The notes: generated by a model not told the origin, from the letters alone. Positions 1-7,003 are shown, counted from the stretch's first letter. The stretch is 13,578 bases of DNA from an uncultured Intestinimonas sp. (GCA_958435885.1 CAUBHZ010000017.1:1-13578), one strand, 5' to 3'. Translations and numbers: made by a program.

Positions 1-89
1 CCGTGCGGCATGAACTGAGATAGAGAGGGACCCCGATACGGGGCGGGAAGCAAGGAAAGGCAGTCTCTGAAGGGGGATGGACAACTTTT
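1..89. other. Non-coding left edge, downstream of pct
   Basis: No convincing gene is visible in these 89 bases. They lie just past the stop codon of pct on the minus strand. The only structure is a short GC-rich hairpin at 31-43 (CCCCG, loop ATA, CGGGG). It has no run of T on either strand, so it is not a typical intrinsic terminator. Minus-strand ATG at 9-11 has no ribosome site in front of it. Whether the operon continues beyond the window, for example into an acryloyl-CoA reductase, cannot be told. Confidence 0.5.
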
Positions 90-1655
90 TCAGGCTCTGT
101 CCAGACCCATGGGAGCATTTTGGAAGATCCGGAGGTCCATCAGCGGGACCACACCGTCTTTGTATTCAATGATCGGCACGAACTCCATCTGGTCCAAAAT
201 ATCCCGCTGGAGGTCGATGCCGGGGGCAATTTCTGTGAGGTGAAGGCCGTCGGGTTCCAGGTGGAAGACGCAGCGCTCGGTGATGTAGGTCACCTGCTGG
301 CCGTTCTGCACCGCCATATCGCCGCTGAAGGTCACCTGCTCCACCTGACGGAGGAACTTTTTGCTCCGTCCCTCCCGGTCGATATGGACAGCGCCGTCCT
401 GGATGCTGACCTTCAGTCCGCCGGCGGTGAAGGTCCCGCAGAAGAAGACCTTCCTGGTGTTCTGGGTGATATCGATAAAGCCGCCGCAGCCGGCGATCTT
501 GGGACCGAAGCGGCTGACGTTGATGTTGCCGTGCTGGTCGCACTGGGCCAGTCCCAGATAGGCCTGGTCCAGTCCGCCGCCGTCATAGAAGTCGAACTGA
601 TAGCCCTGGTCCAGGATGGCGTCGGCATTGGCGGAGGAGCCGAATTGGGGTCCGCCCTGAGGGATGCCGCCCACAGGGCCGCTCTCCACCGTCAGGGTCA
701 TCCGGTCGCCGATCCCCTCCTCCGCGGCCACGGAGGCCACGTATTCCGGCGCCCCTACGCCCAGGTTTACCGTGATGTCCGGCCGCAGCTCCAGGGCGCC
801 CCGGCGGCCGATGATCTTCTTGGCGCTCAGGGGCAGCCGCGCCGCTTCCGCATCCGGTGCCCGGCGCGCTCCGGCGAGGACGGGGTCGTACCGGCAGCCG
901 ATGGACTGCTCGTGGTCCTCCGGCCCGGCCACCACCACATAGTCCACATAGATGCCGGGGATCTTGACCAGTCTGGGGTCCAGGCTGCCCGCCCGGACCA
1001 CCTCCTCCACCTGGACCACCACCACGCCGCCGCTGTTCTTCACGGCCTGGGCCACCGAGGTGGCCTCCAGGGAGGCGATTTCCTTCTCCAGGGTCACGTT
1101 GCCGCGCTCGTCGGCACAGGTCCCCCGCAGGAAGGCCACGCGGATGGGGAAAGCGGGATAAAAGAGGTACTCCTTCCCCTTGATGGTGATGCGCTCCACC
1201 AGGTCCTCCGTGGTGATGCTGTTGACCTTGCCGCCGCCGTTTTGGGGATCGATGAAGGTCCCGAGCCCCACCGGCGTGATGGTGCCCGGCTTGTGGGCGG
1301 CGATGTCCCGGAAGAGATGGCACAGGGCGCCCTGGGAGAGGTTGTAGCCCTCGATCTCATTCCGCATGGCCATCTCCCCAAGGGCGGGCACCGTGGCCCA
1401 GTGGCCGGCGATGAAGCGCTTGAGCAGGCCCTTGTGGGCGTAGTGCTCTCCGCCGCTGCCGTCCTTATTGCCCTGGGAGCTGGCGTAGATGTAGGTGAGG
1501 TCTCTGGGGTGGCCCGTCTCCAGGAAGCGCCGCTCCACCGCCTTGTTCAGTGCCTCCGGGATGCAGCTGGCCACAAAGCCGCCGGTGGTGAAGGTATCCC
1601 CATCCTTGAGAAGGCCAGCCGCCTCCTCCGGGGAGATGATCTTGACCTTGCCCAT
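90..1655 (-). CDS. pct: Propionate/lactate CoA-transferase (acrylate pathway)
   Basis: A 521-residue class I CoA-transferase in which the two ancestral subunits are fused, as in Clostridium propionicum Pct (about 524 residues). It would move CoA from propionyl-CoA or acetyl-CoA onto lactate, giving lactoyl-CoA for the dehydratase encoded just upstream. The catalytic glutamate sits in TVESGPVGG at residue 324, the position reported for the C. propionicum enzyme. Other family landmarks are GTFIDPQNGGGKVN (133-145), the acyl-binding half ending around 280, NLGVGAPEYV (297-306) and FGPKIAGCGGF in the second half. The start has AGGGGGCAGGAGC in front of it, and the gene begins 12 bases after lcdB, so it is the last visible gene of the operon. 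Related enzymes (YdiF, butyrate or acetoacetate CoA-transferases) are alternatives, but residue-level likeness to Pct plus the lcd neighbours make lactate the best substrate. Confidence 0.9.
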   Translation of the reverse strand: MGKVKIISPEEAAGLLKDGDTFTTGGFVASCIPEALNKAVERRFLETGHPRDLTYIYASSQGNKDGSGGEHYAHKGLLKRFIAGHWATVPALGEMAMRNEIEGYNLSQGALCHLFRDIAAHKPGTITPVGLGTFIDPQNGGGKVNSITTEDLVERITIKGKEYLFYPAFPIRVAFLRGTCADERGNVTLEKEIASLEATSVAQAVKNSGGVVVVQVEEVVRAGSLDPRLVKIPGIYVDYVVVAGPEDHEQSIGCRYDPVLAGARRAPDAEAARLPLSAKKIIGRRGALELRPDITVNLGVGAPEYVASVAAEEGIGDRMTLTVESGPVGGIPQGGPQFGSSANADAILDQGYQFDFYDGGGLDQAYLGLAQCDQHGNINVSRFGPKIAGCGGFIDITQNTRKVFFCGTFTAGGLKVSIQDGAVHIDREGRSKKFLRQVEQVTFSGDMAVQNGQQVTYITERCVFHLEPDGLHLTEIAPGIDLQRDILDQMEFVPIIEYKDGVVPLMDLRIFQNAPMGLDRA

Positions 1656-1667
1656 GCTCCTGCCCCC

Positions 1668-2792
1668 TTACAGGGTCTCCACCAGGCTCTGGAGCCGGGT
1701 GTGGATCTGTTCAAAGGATGTGGACTCCTGGTCCACCTCGATCATGAGGCTGCGGACCCCCTGGGCCTCGAACTGCTTGTAGTAGATGGGGTAGTCCCAC
1801 TCCTCGGGATCGCAGAACTTCATCATGGCCACCACCACGGCGTCGGCTCCGGTCTTGCGGACCATGTCCAGGAGCATGGGGCCGCGCTGCTTTTGGGTGT
1901 CGGTGGCCACGGAACAGCCGTACATCTTCTGCCACACCCTGGCCAGCCGGTAGAGGGGAGCCTCGTCGCCGTCGGGCACGTCCACCCGGATCTGGCGGGA
2001 CTCCTGGGCCAGGTCGTCGGCCACGATGGCCAGGCCTAGCTGGTCAAAGAGCTCCAGCAGGCCGTTGGGCTCCAGCAGGATGCCGGTAACCACCACCTTT
2101 TTCCCGGTCCAGGGCTGGGGCGCCTCCGCCCGCACGGCCTCCATCAGCGCCCGCACCAGGGCGGTGTGGCGGGACTTCTCCATGAAGAGCCGGGCCTTGA
2201 AGACGGCGTGGCGGTCCACGGCGGAGATGATTTGGGGATACTGGGCGACCAGAGCGGAGAACTCCCGCATGGCGGCCCGGTTCTCATTGTAGATCTGGAT
2301 GGAGTGCTCCAGGGCGGCGTTGGTGATCTTCACCCCGGTGATGCCCTCCAGCTTCTCCTTCAAAATGGCGTACTCCCGCTCCAGGAAGCGGTTGGCCGCC
2401 TCCAGGCCCCGGTTCTGGGGGTGGGTGAAGACCAGCACGGGGGAGGTGCCCTTCCACTTCTGGGACATGCACTTGAGGGTGTCGCAGGGGACGGAGAAGA
2501 CCACGGCGGCCAGATCGTCGTAGACCCCCTCGCACTCCAGCTCCATGACCTGCTGCATGACGGAGCAGGCGAAGGGAGGCAGATAGGTGCGGGCCTTGGT
2601 CACGGGGCGGCTGCCGCCCCAGAGGCCCACAGGGAGGAAGCCGGTGGCGTGGACCAGCTCCTCGGGAGCGTAGATGGGCATCATGCCGATGGCGCCCTTG
2701 CCCGTCTCGGCCAGGTGGTCGGCCATGGCCTTTCTGGGATCGCCGGCAATGGCTCGGAACTGCTCCAGCAGCGCTTTGATGTTCTCTTCCAT
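1668..2792 (-). CDS. lcdB: Lactoyl-CoA dehydratase, beta subunit
   Basis: A 374-residue subunit of the HgdB/BcrB/FldC family of 2-hydroxyacyl-CoA dehydratases, the same length as C. propionicum LcdB as I recall it. With LcdA it forms the [4Fe-4S] dehydratase that removes water from (R)-lactoyl-CoA through a ketyl radical, giving acryloyl-CoA in the cytoplasm. Candidate cluster cysteines are C76 (in PPFACSVMQQ), C103 and C108 (in VPCDTLKC), and C327 (in MMKFCDPEEWDYP); C293 is a further conserved-looking one. Long stretches such as CSVMQQVMELECEGVYDDL, QKWKGTSP, FTHPQNRGLEAAN, LAQESRQIRVDV and EVDQE match the recalled LcdB closely. A GGAAGGAG ribosome site precedes the ATG. The gap to lcdA upstream is 16 bases and to pct downstream 12. 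Other substrates of the family (hydroxyglutaryl-, phenyllactyl-, hydroxyisocaproyl-CoA) are less likely because of the Pct-type transferase next door. Confidence 0.88.
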   Translation of the reverse strand: MEENIKALLEQFRAIAGDPRKAMADHLAETGKGAIGMMPIYAPEELVHATGFLPVGLWGGSRPVTKARTYLPPFACSVMQQVMELECEGVYDDLAAVVFSVPCDTLKCMSQKWKGTSPVLVFTHPQNRGLEAANRFLEREYAILKEKLEGITGVKITNAALEHSIQIYNENRAAMREFSALVAQYPQIISAVDRHAVFKARLFMEKSRHTALVRALMEAVRAEAPQPWTGKKVVVTGILLEPNGLLELFDQLGLAIVADDLAQESRQIRVDVPDGDEAPLYRLARVWQKMYGCSVATDTQKQRGPMLLDMVRKTGADAVVVAMMKFCDPEEWDYPIYYKQFEAQGVRSLMIEVDQESTSFEQIHTRLQSLVETL

Positions 2793-2808
2793 GACTACCG
2801 CTCCTTCC

Positions 2809-4086
2809 TCATGCCTGGCCGCCGTCGGCGGCCTGCTCCATCATCTCGCCCAGGGCCTGGACCCGGGTGTCGTACTGGGCGGGAGCAAAGTTCCGGGGGT
2901 CTGTCTGATCGCCGTCGAAGCTCACGTAGGGCAGACCGTTCTGCTCCTGGATGCGCTCGGCGGTCTCCACGTTCAGAAAGCTCATGAGTTTGCAGCTGCG
3001 GTTGAGGTGGTAGAGGACGCCGTCGCACTGCCCTTCCTCCATGATCCGCCGCAGGACGGCCACCTTGTTGTCCAGGCAGGTGTTGATATAGGTGCGGGTA
3101 TAGGCCTCGGCCATGGAGTGGAGGGACTCGTCCTCGGCGTCATAGGTCAGATCCCACATGTTGGGATAGGCCGAGCCGGTCATGATGGTGCCCTGGTTCT
3201 TCAGGCTCTTGAAGGTGTGCCCCAGGTAGGGCCACACGGCGATACCCTCCCAGGTGACCCGGTTCTGCTCGGCGCCCTTGAAGGCCGACTCGCCCTTCTT
3301 GTACTTCTCCTCCAGCTCGTCGGCGAACTTCTTGAAGGTGATCTCGGCATAGTCGCGGCTGCGGGCGCACACCACCAGGGCCATGTAGTTGAAGAGGTCG
3401 AAGCCGTTGAGGGGAGAGGGCTTATAGCGGCTCATGGCGGCGATGCGGTTCCACTGCTCGATGGAGCGCTGGGTCTGACGGCGGACCTGGTGGAACTTCT
3501 CATAGTCGAAGGGCCGGCCGCAGATGACCTCCAGCTGGGAGATGGCGTTGCGGAACTCGTCGGCAATGTATTCCTTGGCGTGCTCGGACACCGGCATGGT
3601 GTGGTTGAAGGGCACATCGATGACGATACAGGGGATGTTCAGCTCGGCGGCCAGGTTCTCATACCACTTGAGGAGGGTGTTGCAGATGTTGTTGCAGGTG
3701 ATGACCAGGTCGGGAAGAGGGACCCGGGCAGCGGGGGAATTGGCCAGGGCCTCGGGGGTCTTGCCCGTCATGGCCTCCTCCTTCAGCAGCTCCATATAGC
3801 CCATGTTCACCCGGCCGTAGGAGCAGCAGTCCACGGAGTAGCCCATGCGGTCGGCCACCTCCAGCATGTCCATGGCGCCCTTCCGGGCGCCGATGCCGGC
3901 GGCGTGGGTCTCGGGATAGACCATGGCGATGTCCATGGCCACGCACATCTCCGGCGGCGCCACGGAGGCCGACCAGCACACCAGCTTGCCGTCGGCCTTG
4001 GCCTGGCGGGCCTCCTCATCCAGCTTGGCCTGGTAGTGGGCCAGAAGCTCCTTGGCGGTCATCTCTTGGATGGATTTCTCACTCAT
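2809..4086 (-). CDS. lcdA: Lactoyl-CoA dehydratase, alpha subunit
   Basis: A 425-residue subunit of the HgdA/FldB/HadB family, close to the 428 residues of C. propionicum LcdA and shorter than hydroxyglutaryl-type HgdA (about 477). It carries the [4Fe-4S] cluster whose free iron site binds the lactoyl-CoA thioester. Visible cysteines for the cluster are C87/C88 (DCCSYGR), C131 and C135 (TCNNICNTLLKW) and C365 (HLNRSCKLMSF). LVCWSASVAPPE (35-46), ETHAAGIGARKGAMDM, PSPLNGFDLFNYM (223-235), HSMAEAYTR and the C-terminal DGDQTDPR resemble LcdA strongly, so lactoyl-CoA is the preferred substrate call. Its ATG overlaps the stop of lcdC by four bases (ATGA), which suggests translational coupling of activator and component D. 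An AAAGGAG site precedes the start. LcdA is the usual marker gene of the acrylate route to propionate in gut bacteria. Confidence 0.9.
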   Translation of the reverse strand: MSEKSIQEMTAKELLAHYQAKLDEEARQAKADGKLVCWSASVAPPEMCVAMDIAMVYPETHAAGIGARKGAMDMLEVADRMGYSVDCCSYGRVNMGYMELLKEEAMTGKTPEALANSPAARVPLPDLVITCNNICNTLLKWYENLAAELNIPCIVIDVPFNHTMPVSEHAKEYIADEFRNAISQLEVICGRPFDYEKFHQVRRQTQRSIEQWNRIAAMSRYKPSPLNGFDLFNYMALVVCARSRDYAEITFKKFADELEEKYKKGESAFKGAEQNRVTWEGIAVWPYLGHTFKSLKNQGTIMTGSAYPNMWDLTYDAEDESLHSMAEAYTRTYINTCLDNKVAVLRRIMEEGQCDGVLYHLNRSCKLMSFLNVETAERIQEQNGLPYVSFDGDQTDPRNFAPAQYDTRVQALGEMMEQAADGGQA

Positions 4087-4874
4087 GCGGAGCGCTCCTT
4101 TCGCTTCATTTCCTCATAGGCCAGCAGCGCGGCGCCCAGAGCGCCGGTGAGCTGCGGGTTTTGGGCCACCACCAGGGGCACGCCCAGTTCCTTCTCAATG
4201 GCGTCGGCCACGCCGCCGTTCTTGGCGGCGCCGCCGCACAGGACCACCTCCCGCCGGACCCCCACCCGCTGGGCCAAAGCGCAGGCCTTGGCCGCCACGC
4301 TGAAGTGGACGCCGGCGATGATGTCCTCCTTGGCCGTCCCCCGGGAGAGGAGGGAGATGACCTCGGATTCGGCAAAGACCGTGCAGGTGCTGCTCACCTG
4401 GGCCGGATTTTTGGACCGGAAGTGGTACTCCCCCATCTCCTCCAGGGGCACCTCCAGCACCCGGGCCATGACCTCCAGAAACCGGCCGGTACCGGCGGCG
4501 CACTTGTCGTTCATGTAAAACTGGCGGATGCCGCCCCGGTCGTCCAGGGCGATGGCCTTCACATCCTGTCCGCCGATGTCGATGATGGTGCGGGCGGCGG
4601 GCTCCTCAAAGAAGACCCCCTTGGCGTGACAGGTGATCTCGCTCATCTGCTTGTCGGCCATCGGCAGGGCGGTGCGGCCGTAGCCGGTGGCCAGGATGAA
4701 GGCCATATCCTTCAGGTCGAGTCCGCTTTTGGCGGTGATCTCCTCCAGCACCCGTCCGGGACCGCTGCTGCCGGTGCCCGCCTGGACGGCCAGCCCCGCC
4801 ACCACCTCCCTGCCATCCCGGAGGATGACCGCCTTGGAGGAGGCGGAGCCCACGTCGATGCCCATCGTGTACAT
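4083..4874 (-). CDS. lcdC: 2-hydroxyacyl-CoA dehydratase activator ATPase
   Basis: A 263-residue ASKHA-fold ATPase of the BcrA/BadF/HgdC family (usual length about 260). As a homodimer it holds a single [4Fe-4S] cluster between subunits and uses ATP to push one low-potential electron from ferredoxin or flavodoxin into the dehydratase, starting its radical cycle. The phosphate-binding loop GIDVGSASSKAVIL is at residues 5-18, a second nucleotide motif DIGGQDVKAI at 99-108, and the cluster cysteines are C125 (NDKCAAGTGRFLE) and C164 (SSTCTVFAESEV), nearly the positions known in HgdC. Near the C-terminus are LCGGAAKNGGV and LTGALGAALLA. A GAGGGAGGAA site precedes the ATG at 4874; a second in-frame ATG three codons later (4865) is possible but lies further from that site. 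It follows the VOC gene by 13 bases and overlaps lcdA by four. The family assignment is firm; the symbol rests on the neighbours. Confidence 0.9.
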   Translation of the reverse strand: MYTMGIDVGSASSKAVILRDGREVVAGLAVQAGTGSSGPGRVLEEITAKSGLDLKDMAFILATGYGRTALPMADKQMSEITCHAKGVFFEEPAARTIIDIGGQDVKAIALDDRGGIRQFYMNDKCAAGTGRFLEVMARVLEVPLEEMGEYHFRSKNPAQVSSTCTVFAESEVISLLSRGTAKEDIIAGVHFSVAAKACALAQRVGVRREVVLCGGAAKNGGVADAIEKELGVPLVVAQNPQLTGALGAALLAYEEMKRKERSA

Positions 4875-4887
4875 GCCGTTTCCTCCC

Positions 4888-5313
4888 TCAGTGCCGGTCG
4901 CCCCGGTCGATGGGGCCTACGGTCTGGACCAGTTCGAAGAGGACGCCCTCCGAATAGCGGGGACGGAGGAAATTGACGATGATGTCGGAGGTACCCTCCA
5001 CCGCCTCTTTCTCCAACATCTCCAGTCCCTGGGCCTCCAGCTCCCGGCTGGCGGCCTCCACATCCTCCACCTCGAAGGCGATGTGGGCGATGCCGCCCTT
5101 GCCGCCGTTGAAGCGGGTGAGCACCCCCTCGTGGGGGATGATGAACTCAATGGGACTCTCGTTGGGGCCGTATTTGGTAAAGATCAGGTCGGCGTGATAG
5201 CTCTTCACATAGCCTCGGTAATCCACTTCCAGACCGAAGAGCTCGATCAGGTGTTCCGCCTGTTCCACAGTGGGGAGGACCACTCCCACGTGGTGCATCC
5301 GCAGGGGCTTCAT
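4888..5313 (-). CDS. VOC-fold protein, methylmalonyl-CoA epimerase-like; candidate lactoyl-CoA epimerase
   Basis: A 141-residue single-chain vicinal-oxygen-chelate protein with the paired beta-alpha-beta-beta-beta modules of glyoxalase I and methylmalonyl-CoA epimerase. Likely metal ligands are H8 (HHVGVVL), E56 (PIEFIIP, where the epimerases often have Gln), H77 (GIAHIAFEV) and E127 (LFELVQ). The start is the ATG at 5313: an upstream in-frame ATG at 5430 would add 39 residues unlike the family and would run through the promoter region, whereas AAAGGAAAGGG lies just before 5313. It is the first gene of the lcd operon. Methylmalonyl-CoA epimerase moves the alpha-proton of a 2-substituted acyl-CoA; LcdAB uses only (R)-lactoyl-CoA. 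I infer that this enzyme may interconvert (S)- and (R)-lactoyl-CoA in place of a lactate racemase. A glyoxalase or detoxifying role is the alternative; no mutase gene for a methylmalonyl-CoA route is nearby. The fold is well supported, the substrate is not. Confidence 0.75.
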   Translation of the reverse strand: MKPLRMHHVGVVLPTVEQAEHLIELFGLEVDYRGYVKSYHADLIFTKYGPNESPIEFIIPHEGVLTRFNGGKGGIAHIAFEVEDVEAASRELEAQGLEMLEKEAVEGTSDIIVNFLRPRYSEGVLFELVQTVGPIDRGDRH

Positions 5314-5343
5314 GTTGGTCACCCTTTCCTTTGAAGTGCCCCC

Positions 5344-5352
5344 AGTGTAGCA
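5344..5352 (-). promoter_or_regulatory. Candidate extended -10 promoter of the lcd operon
   Basis: On the minus strand the sequence TGC-TACACT reads as an extended -10 element (TGn followed by a 4-5 of 6 match to TATAAT). It lies about 30 bases before the VOC start codon, which would leave a short leader carrying the ribosome site. No good -35 hexamer is seen 16-18 bases further upstream (the best is TGGCTT), so transcription may depend on an activator binding the repeats at 5374-5451. Confidence 0.4.
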
Positions 5353-5373
5353 CGGCGTCCGGCGTGAAGCCAT

Positions 5374-5408
5374 GAAATGCAATGGACTTTTCTGGAAATG
5401 AGTTGCAT
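5374..5408. repeat. GAAATG direct repeat and ATGCAA/TTGCAT inverted pair
   Basis: GAAATG occurs at 5374-5379 and again at 5395-5400, exactly 21 bases apart, or two turns of the helix. Interleaved with it, ATGCAA (5377-5382) and TTGCAT (5403-5408) form an inverted pair 20 bases apart. Both lie just upstream of the candidate lcd promoter, about where an activator would sit. Repeats this short can arise by chance; the spacing and position are the reason for listing them. Confidence 0.3.
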
Positions 5409-5410
5409 CA

Positions 5411-5451
5411 AACTTGAATCTGCCGTGCAATTTGAATCAAGTTGACGGCAG
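5411..5451. promoter_or_regulatory. Nested inverted repeats, candidate operator
   Basis: AACTTGAATC (5411-5420) faces GAATCAAGTT (5434-5443), a 10-base inverted repeat with one mismatch and a 13-base spacer. A second, perfect pair, CTGCCGT (5420-5426) and ACGGCAG (5445-5451), is interleaved with it. TTGAATC also recurs as a direct repeat at 5414 and 5432, 18 bases apart. The block sits immediately before the -35 box of the rightward promoter and upstream of the leftward one, which is typical of an operator bound by a dimeric regulator that controls both directions. The AT-rich local composition also contrasts with the GC-rich flanks. Binding by the protein encoded at 5516-7003 is inference from position only. 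Confidence 0.5.
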
Positions 5452-5453
5452 GT

Positions 5454-5482
5454 TTGAAAAGTACGCCCCTCTATGGTATACT
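5454..5482 (+). promoter_or_regulatory. Sigma-A type promoter of the regulator gene
   Basis: TTGAAA at 5454-5459 and TATACT at 5477-5482 are separated by 17 bases, and TGG directly before the -10 box makes it an extended -10. Both hexamers match the vegetative consensus well. The ATG of the regulator follows 33 bases after the -10 box. Confidence 0.75.
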
Positions 5483-5515
5483 GACCCCAATAGTGACCAT
5501 GGGGAGGGACACGAT

Positions 5516-7003
5516 ATGACGGAGTATGGCGCGCTGCTCCGGCGCCTGCTGGACTTCACCGGCAGCAAGCTCTACGCCGTGGCCGACGAGGTGGGCTACG
5601 ACGTCTCCTACATCAGCAAATGGTGCAACAAGGACCTGCTGCCGGCGCCCAAGACCGCCCACGCGGTGGATGTGGCGCTGGGCCGCTTTTTTGGTCAGGC
5701 CATCCGTCGGGACCGCGCGGAGGCGGCCTTTGACGCCGCCTTCCCCGGAGCCGGTGCGGAGGAGGAACTGGAGCCTCGGATCACCGCCCTTCTGACGGAG
5801 GCATACGATGCCTCCGTCCACCACCGGACCGCCGCCGCTCCGGCTTCAGCGGCGGAGGCGGAGCTCTTCGTCCGGCACCACGAGATCTTGGGGCGTCTGC
5901 GGGCCATCCCCACCCCAGGTAAGGGGGAGACGGTGGTCTGCACCGTCGATCTGCTCACCCTGCTCAAAAGCCGGGATTTTCCCGCCCTGGAGCACCTCTT
6001 CCACGGCAGCGGCGTCCATATCCACGCCGCGCTGGACCTGACGGCCTTCCAGAGGGGCGGTCAGGAGGAGATGGAGCGGCTCTACGGCTTCCTCAGCCGG
6101 AACAGGGCGAGCTTCATTACCCTGTACGACGGCGCGGGGCTGGAGCGGGAGGGGCTCCTGGCGGCAGGTGAGCACTGCGGCATGCTCATGAGCATGGACG
6201 GCCGCGGAGAACTGGACGCCCTCGTCATGGCCCAGGGCGCGGCGGGAACCCATCTGCGGGAAACTGCCATGACCCGCCTTTCCGAGCGGCCCGTTCTGCT
6301 GAGCCCCGCCCAGCCGGAGGACATGCGCCGGGGCGGATACCGCACCGACTTCTACAGCCGGGATCAATTTCAGTTCTTTTCCCCCTACGGCTTTGAATTT
6401 CTGCTGCCCCCCTCCGTCTGCGAACCCATCCTTCAGGCCGGCGGACCGGCCGCCGGCCCCGTATGGGACCTCAGGCGGCTGTTCATCACCTGGGAGGAGG
6501 TCTTCCAGAAAAGCCACATCGACTTTTACCTGCTCAAATCCTCCCTCCTGCGCTATCTGGACTCCGGCGGCCTCCTCTTCGCCGACATCCCATACCACAT
6601 GTCCTACGCCCAGCGCCTGGAGCACCTGGAAAACATCAAGGAGCGGGTCCTGGCCAACCACGACATCCGATTCTTTGTCCTGGATGACGACGCCCTCCCC
6701 GTGGGACCGCAGCCCGGCCTCGCGGTCTACCTCAGCCCCAAAAAGCTCTTCCTCAAAAACCCCGCCGCCTATTTGACAGGCGAGGGTCCCATGTTCTACA
6801 CCGTCCAGAGCGAGGTGCTCATCCAGGCGGCGCGGCGGTACCTGGAGCATCTCCAATCCCTGAACGCCTGCCAGTGCTTCGATCACCGGGATGTGCCCGA
6901 ACTGGAACGCAGGTACGGCGGTATGATCTACCGTATGCTCACCCTGGGGCAGGGCGGCGAGCCGGAGGCCCGCTCACCCTCCGGCGGTCCTGCGCCGATA
7001 TGA
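5516..7003 (+). CDS. HTH-type regulator-like protein with a large unrecognised C-terminal region
   Basis: A 495-residue soluble protein that I cannot place in a named family. Residues 5-60 look like a Cro/XRE-type or related helix-turn-helix: helices around LYAVADEVGYD and SYISKWCNKD are followed by a conserved-looking PAPKTAHAVDVALGRFF. A linker rich in Ala and Glu (about 65-115) leads to a C-terminal region of roughly 375 residues with mixed alpha/beta character and no signal peptide or membrane helix. The segments FYSRDQFQFFSPYGFEFLLPPS (split around residue 290) and WEEVFQKSHIDFYLLKSSLLRYL suggest a compact sensory fold. The start is the ATG at 5516, with GGGGAGGG seven bases ahead; an in-frame upstream ATG at 5414 would lie before the promoter. 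It is transcribed divergently from the lcd operon across a repeat-rich spacer, so it is the likely local regulator. Whether it senses lactate, an acyl-CoA or something else is unknown. Confidence 0.8.
   Translation: MTEYGALLRRLLDFTGSKLYAVADEVGYDVSYISKWCNKDLLPAPKTAHAVDVALGRFFGQAIRRDRAEAAFDAAFPGAGAEEELEPRITALLTEAYDASVHHRTAAAPASAAEAELFVRHHEILGRLRAIPTPGKGETVVCTVDLLTLLKSRDFPALEHLFHGSGVHIHAALDLTAFQRGGQEEMERLYGFLSRNRASFITLYDGAGLEREGLLAAGEHCGMLMSMDGRGELDALVMAQGAAGTHLRETAMTRLSERPVLLSPAQPEDMRRGGYRTDFYSRDQFQFFSPYGFEFLLPPSVCEPILQAGGPAAGPVWDLRRLFITWEEVFQKSHIDFYLLKSSLLRYLDSGGLLFADIPYHMSYAQRLEHLENIKERVLANHDIRFFVLDDDALPVGPQPGLAVYLSPKKLFLKNPAAYLTGEGPMFYTVQSEVLIQAARRYLEHLQSLNACQCFDHRDVPELERRYGGMIYRMLTLGQGGEPEARSPSGGPAPI

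Noticed and set aside
31..43. CCCCG-ATA-CGGGG hairpin as the pct terminator
   Set aside because: Only five base pairs with no T run on either strand; too weak to call a terminator.
120..2039. Plus-strand open frame of 639 codons opposite pct and lcdB
   Set aside because: It spans two well-supported minus-strand genes and their junction, its product is low in complexity (runs of His, Leu, Ala, Gly) with no domain, and no promoter or ribosome site precedes it. Long antisense frames are expected in GC-rich genes.
2674..4119. Plus-strand open frame of 481 codons opposite lcdA
   Set aside because: Same kind of antisense shadow: biased composition, no recognisable domain, and it crosses lcdB, lcdA and lcdC.
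4083..4874. Reading the activator as a benzoyl-CoA reductase or hydroxyglutaryl-CoA activator
   Set aside because: The family cannot be separated by sequence alone, but two dehydratase subunits of LcdA/LcdB type and a Pct-type transferase follow directly, and no benzoyl-CoA or glutamate-pathway genes are present.
5314..5430. Longer start for the VOC protein at 5430
   Set aside because: The extra 39 residues do not fit the family, and they would be encoded across the promoter and repeat region; a good ribosome site precedes 5313.
5414..5515. Longer start for the regulator at 5414
   Set aside because: It would begin upstream of the -35/-10 promoter at 5454-5482; the ATG at 5516 has a strong ribosome site.
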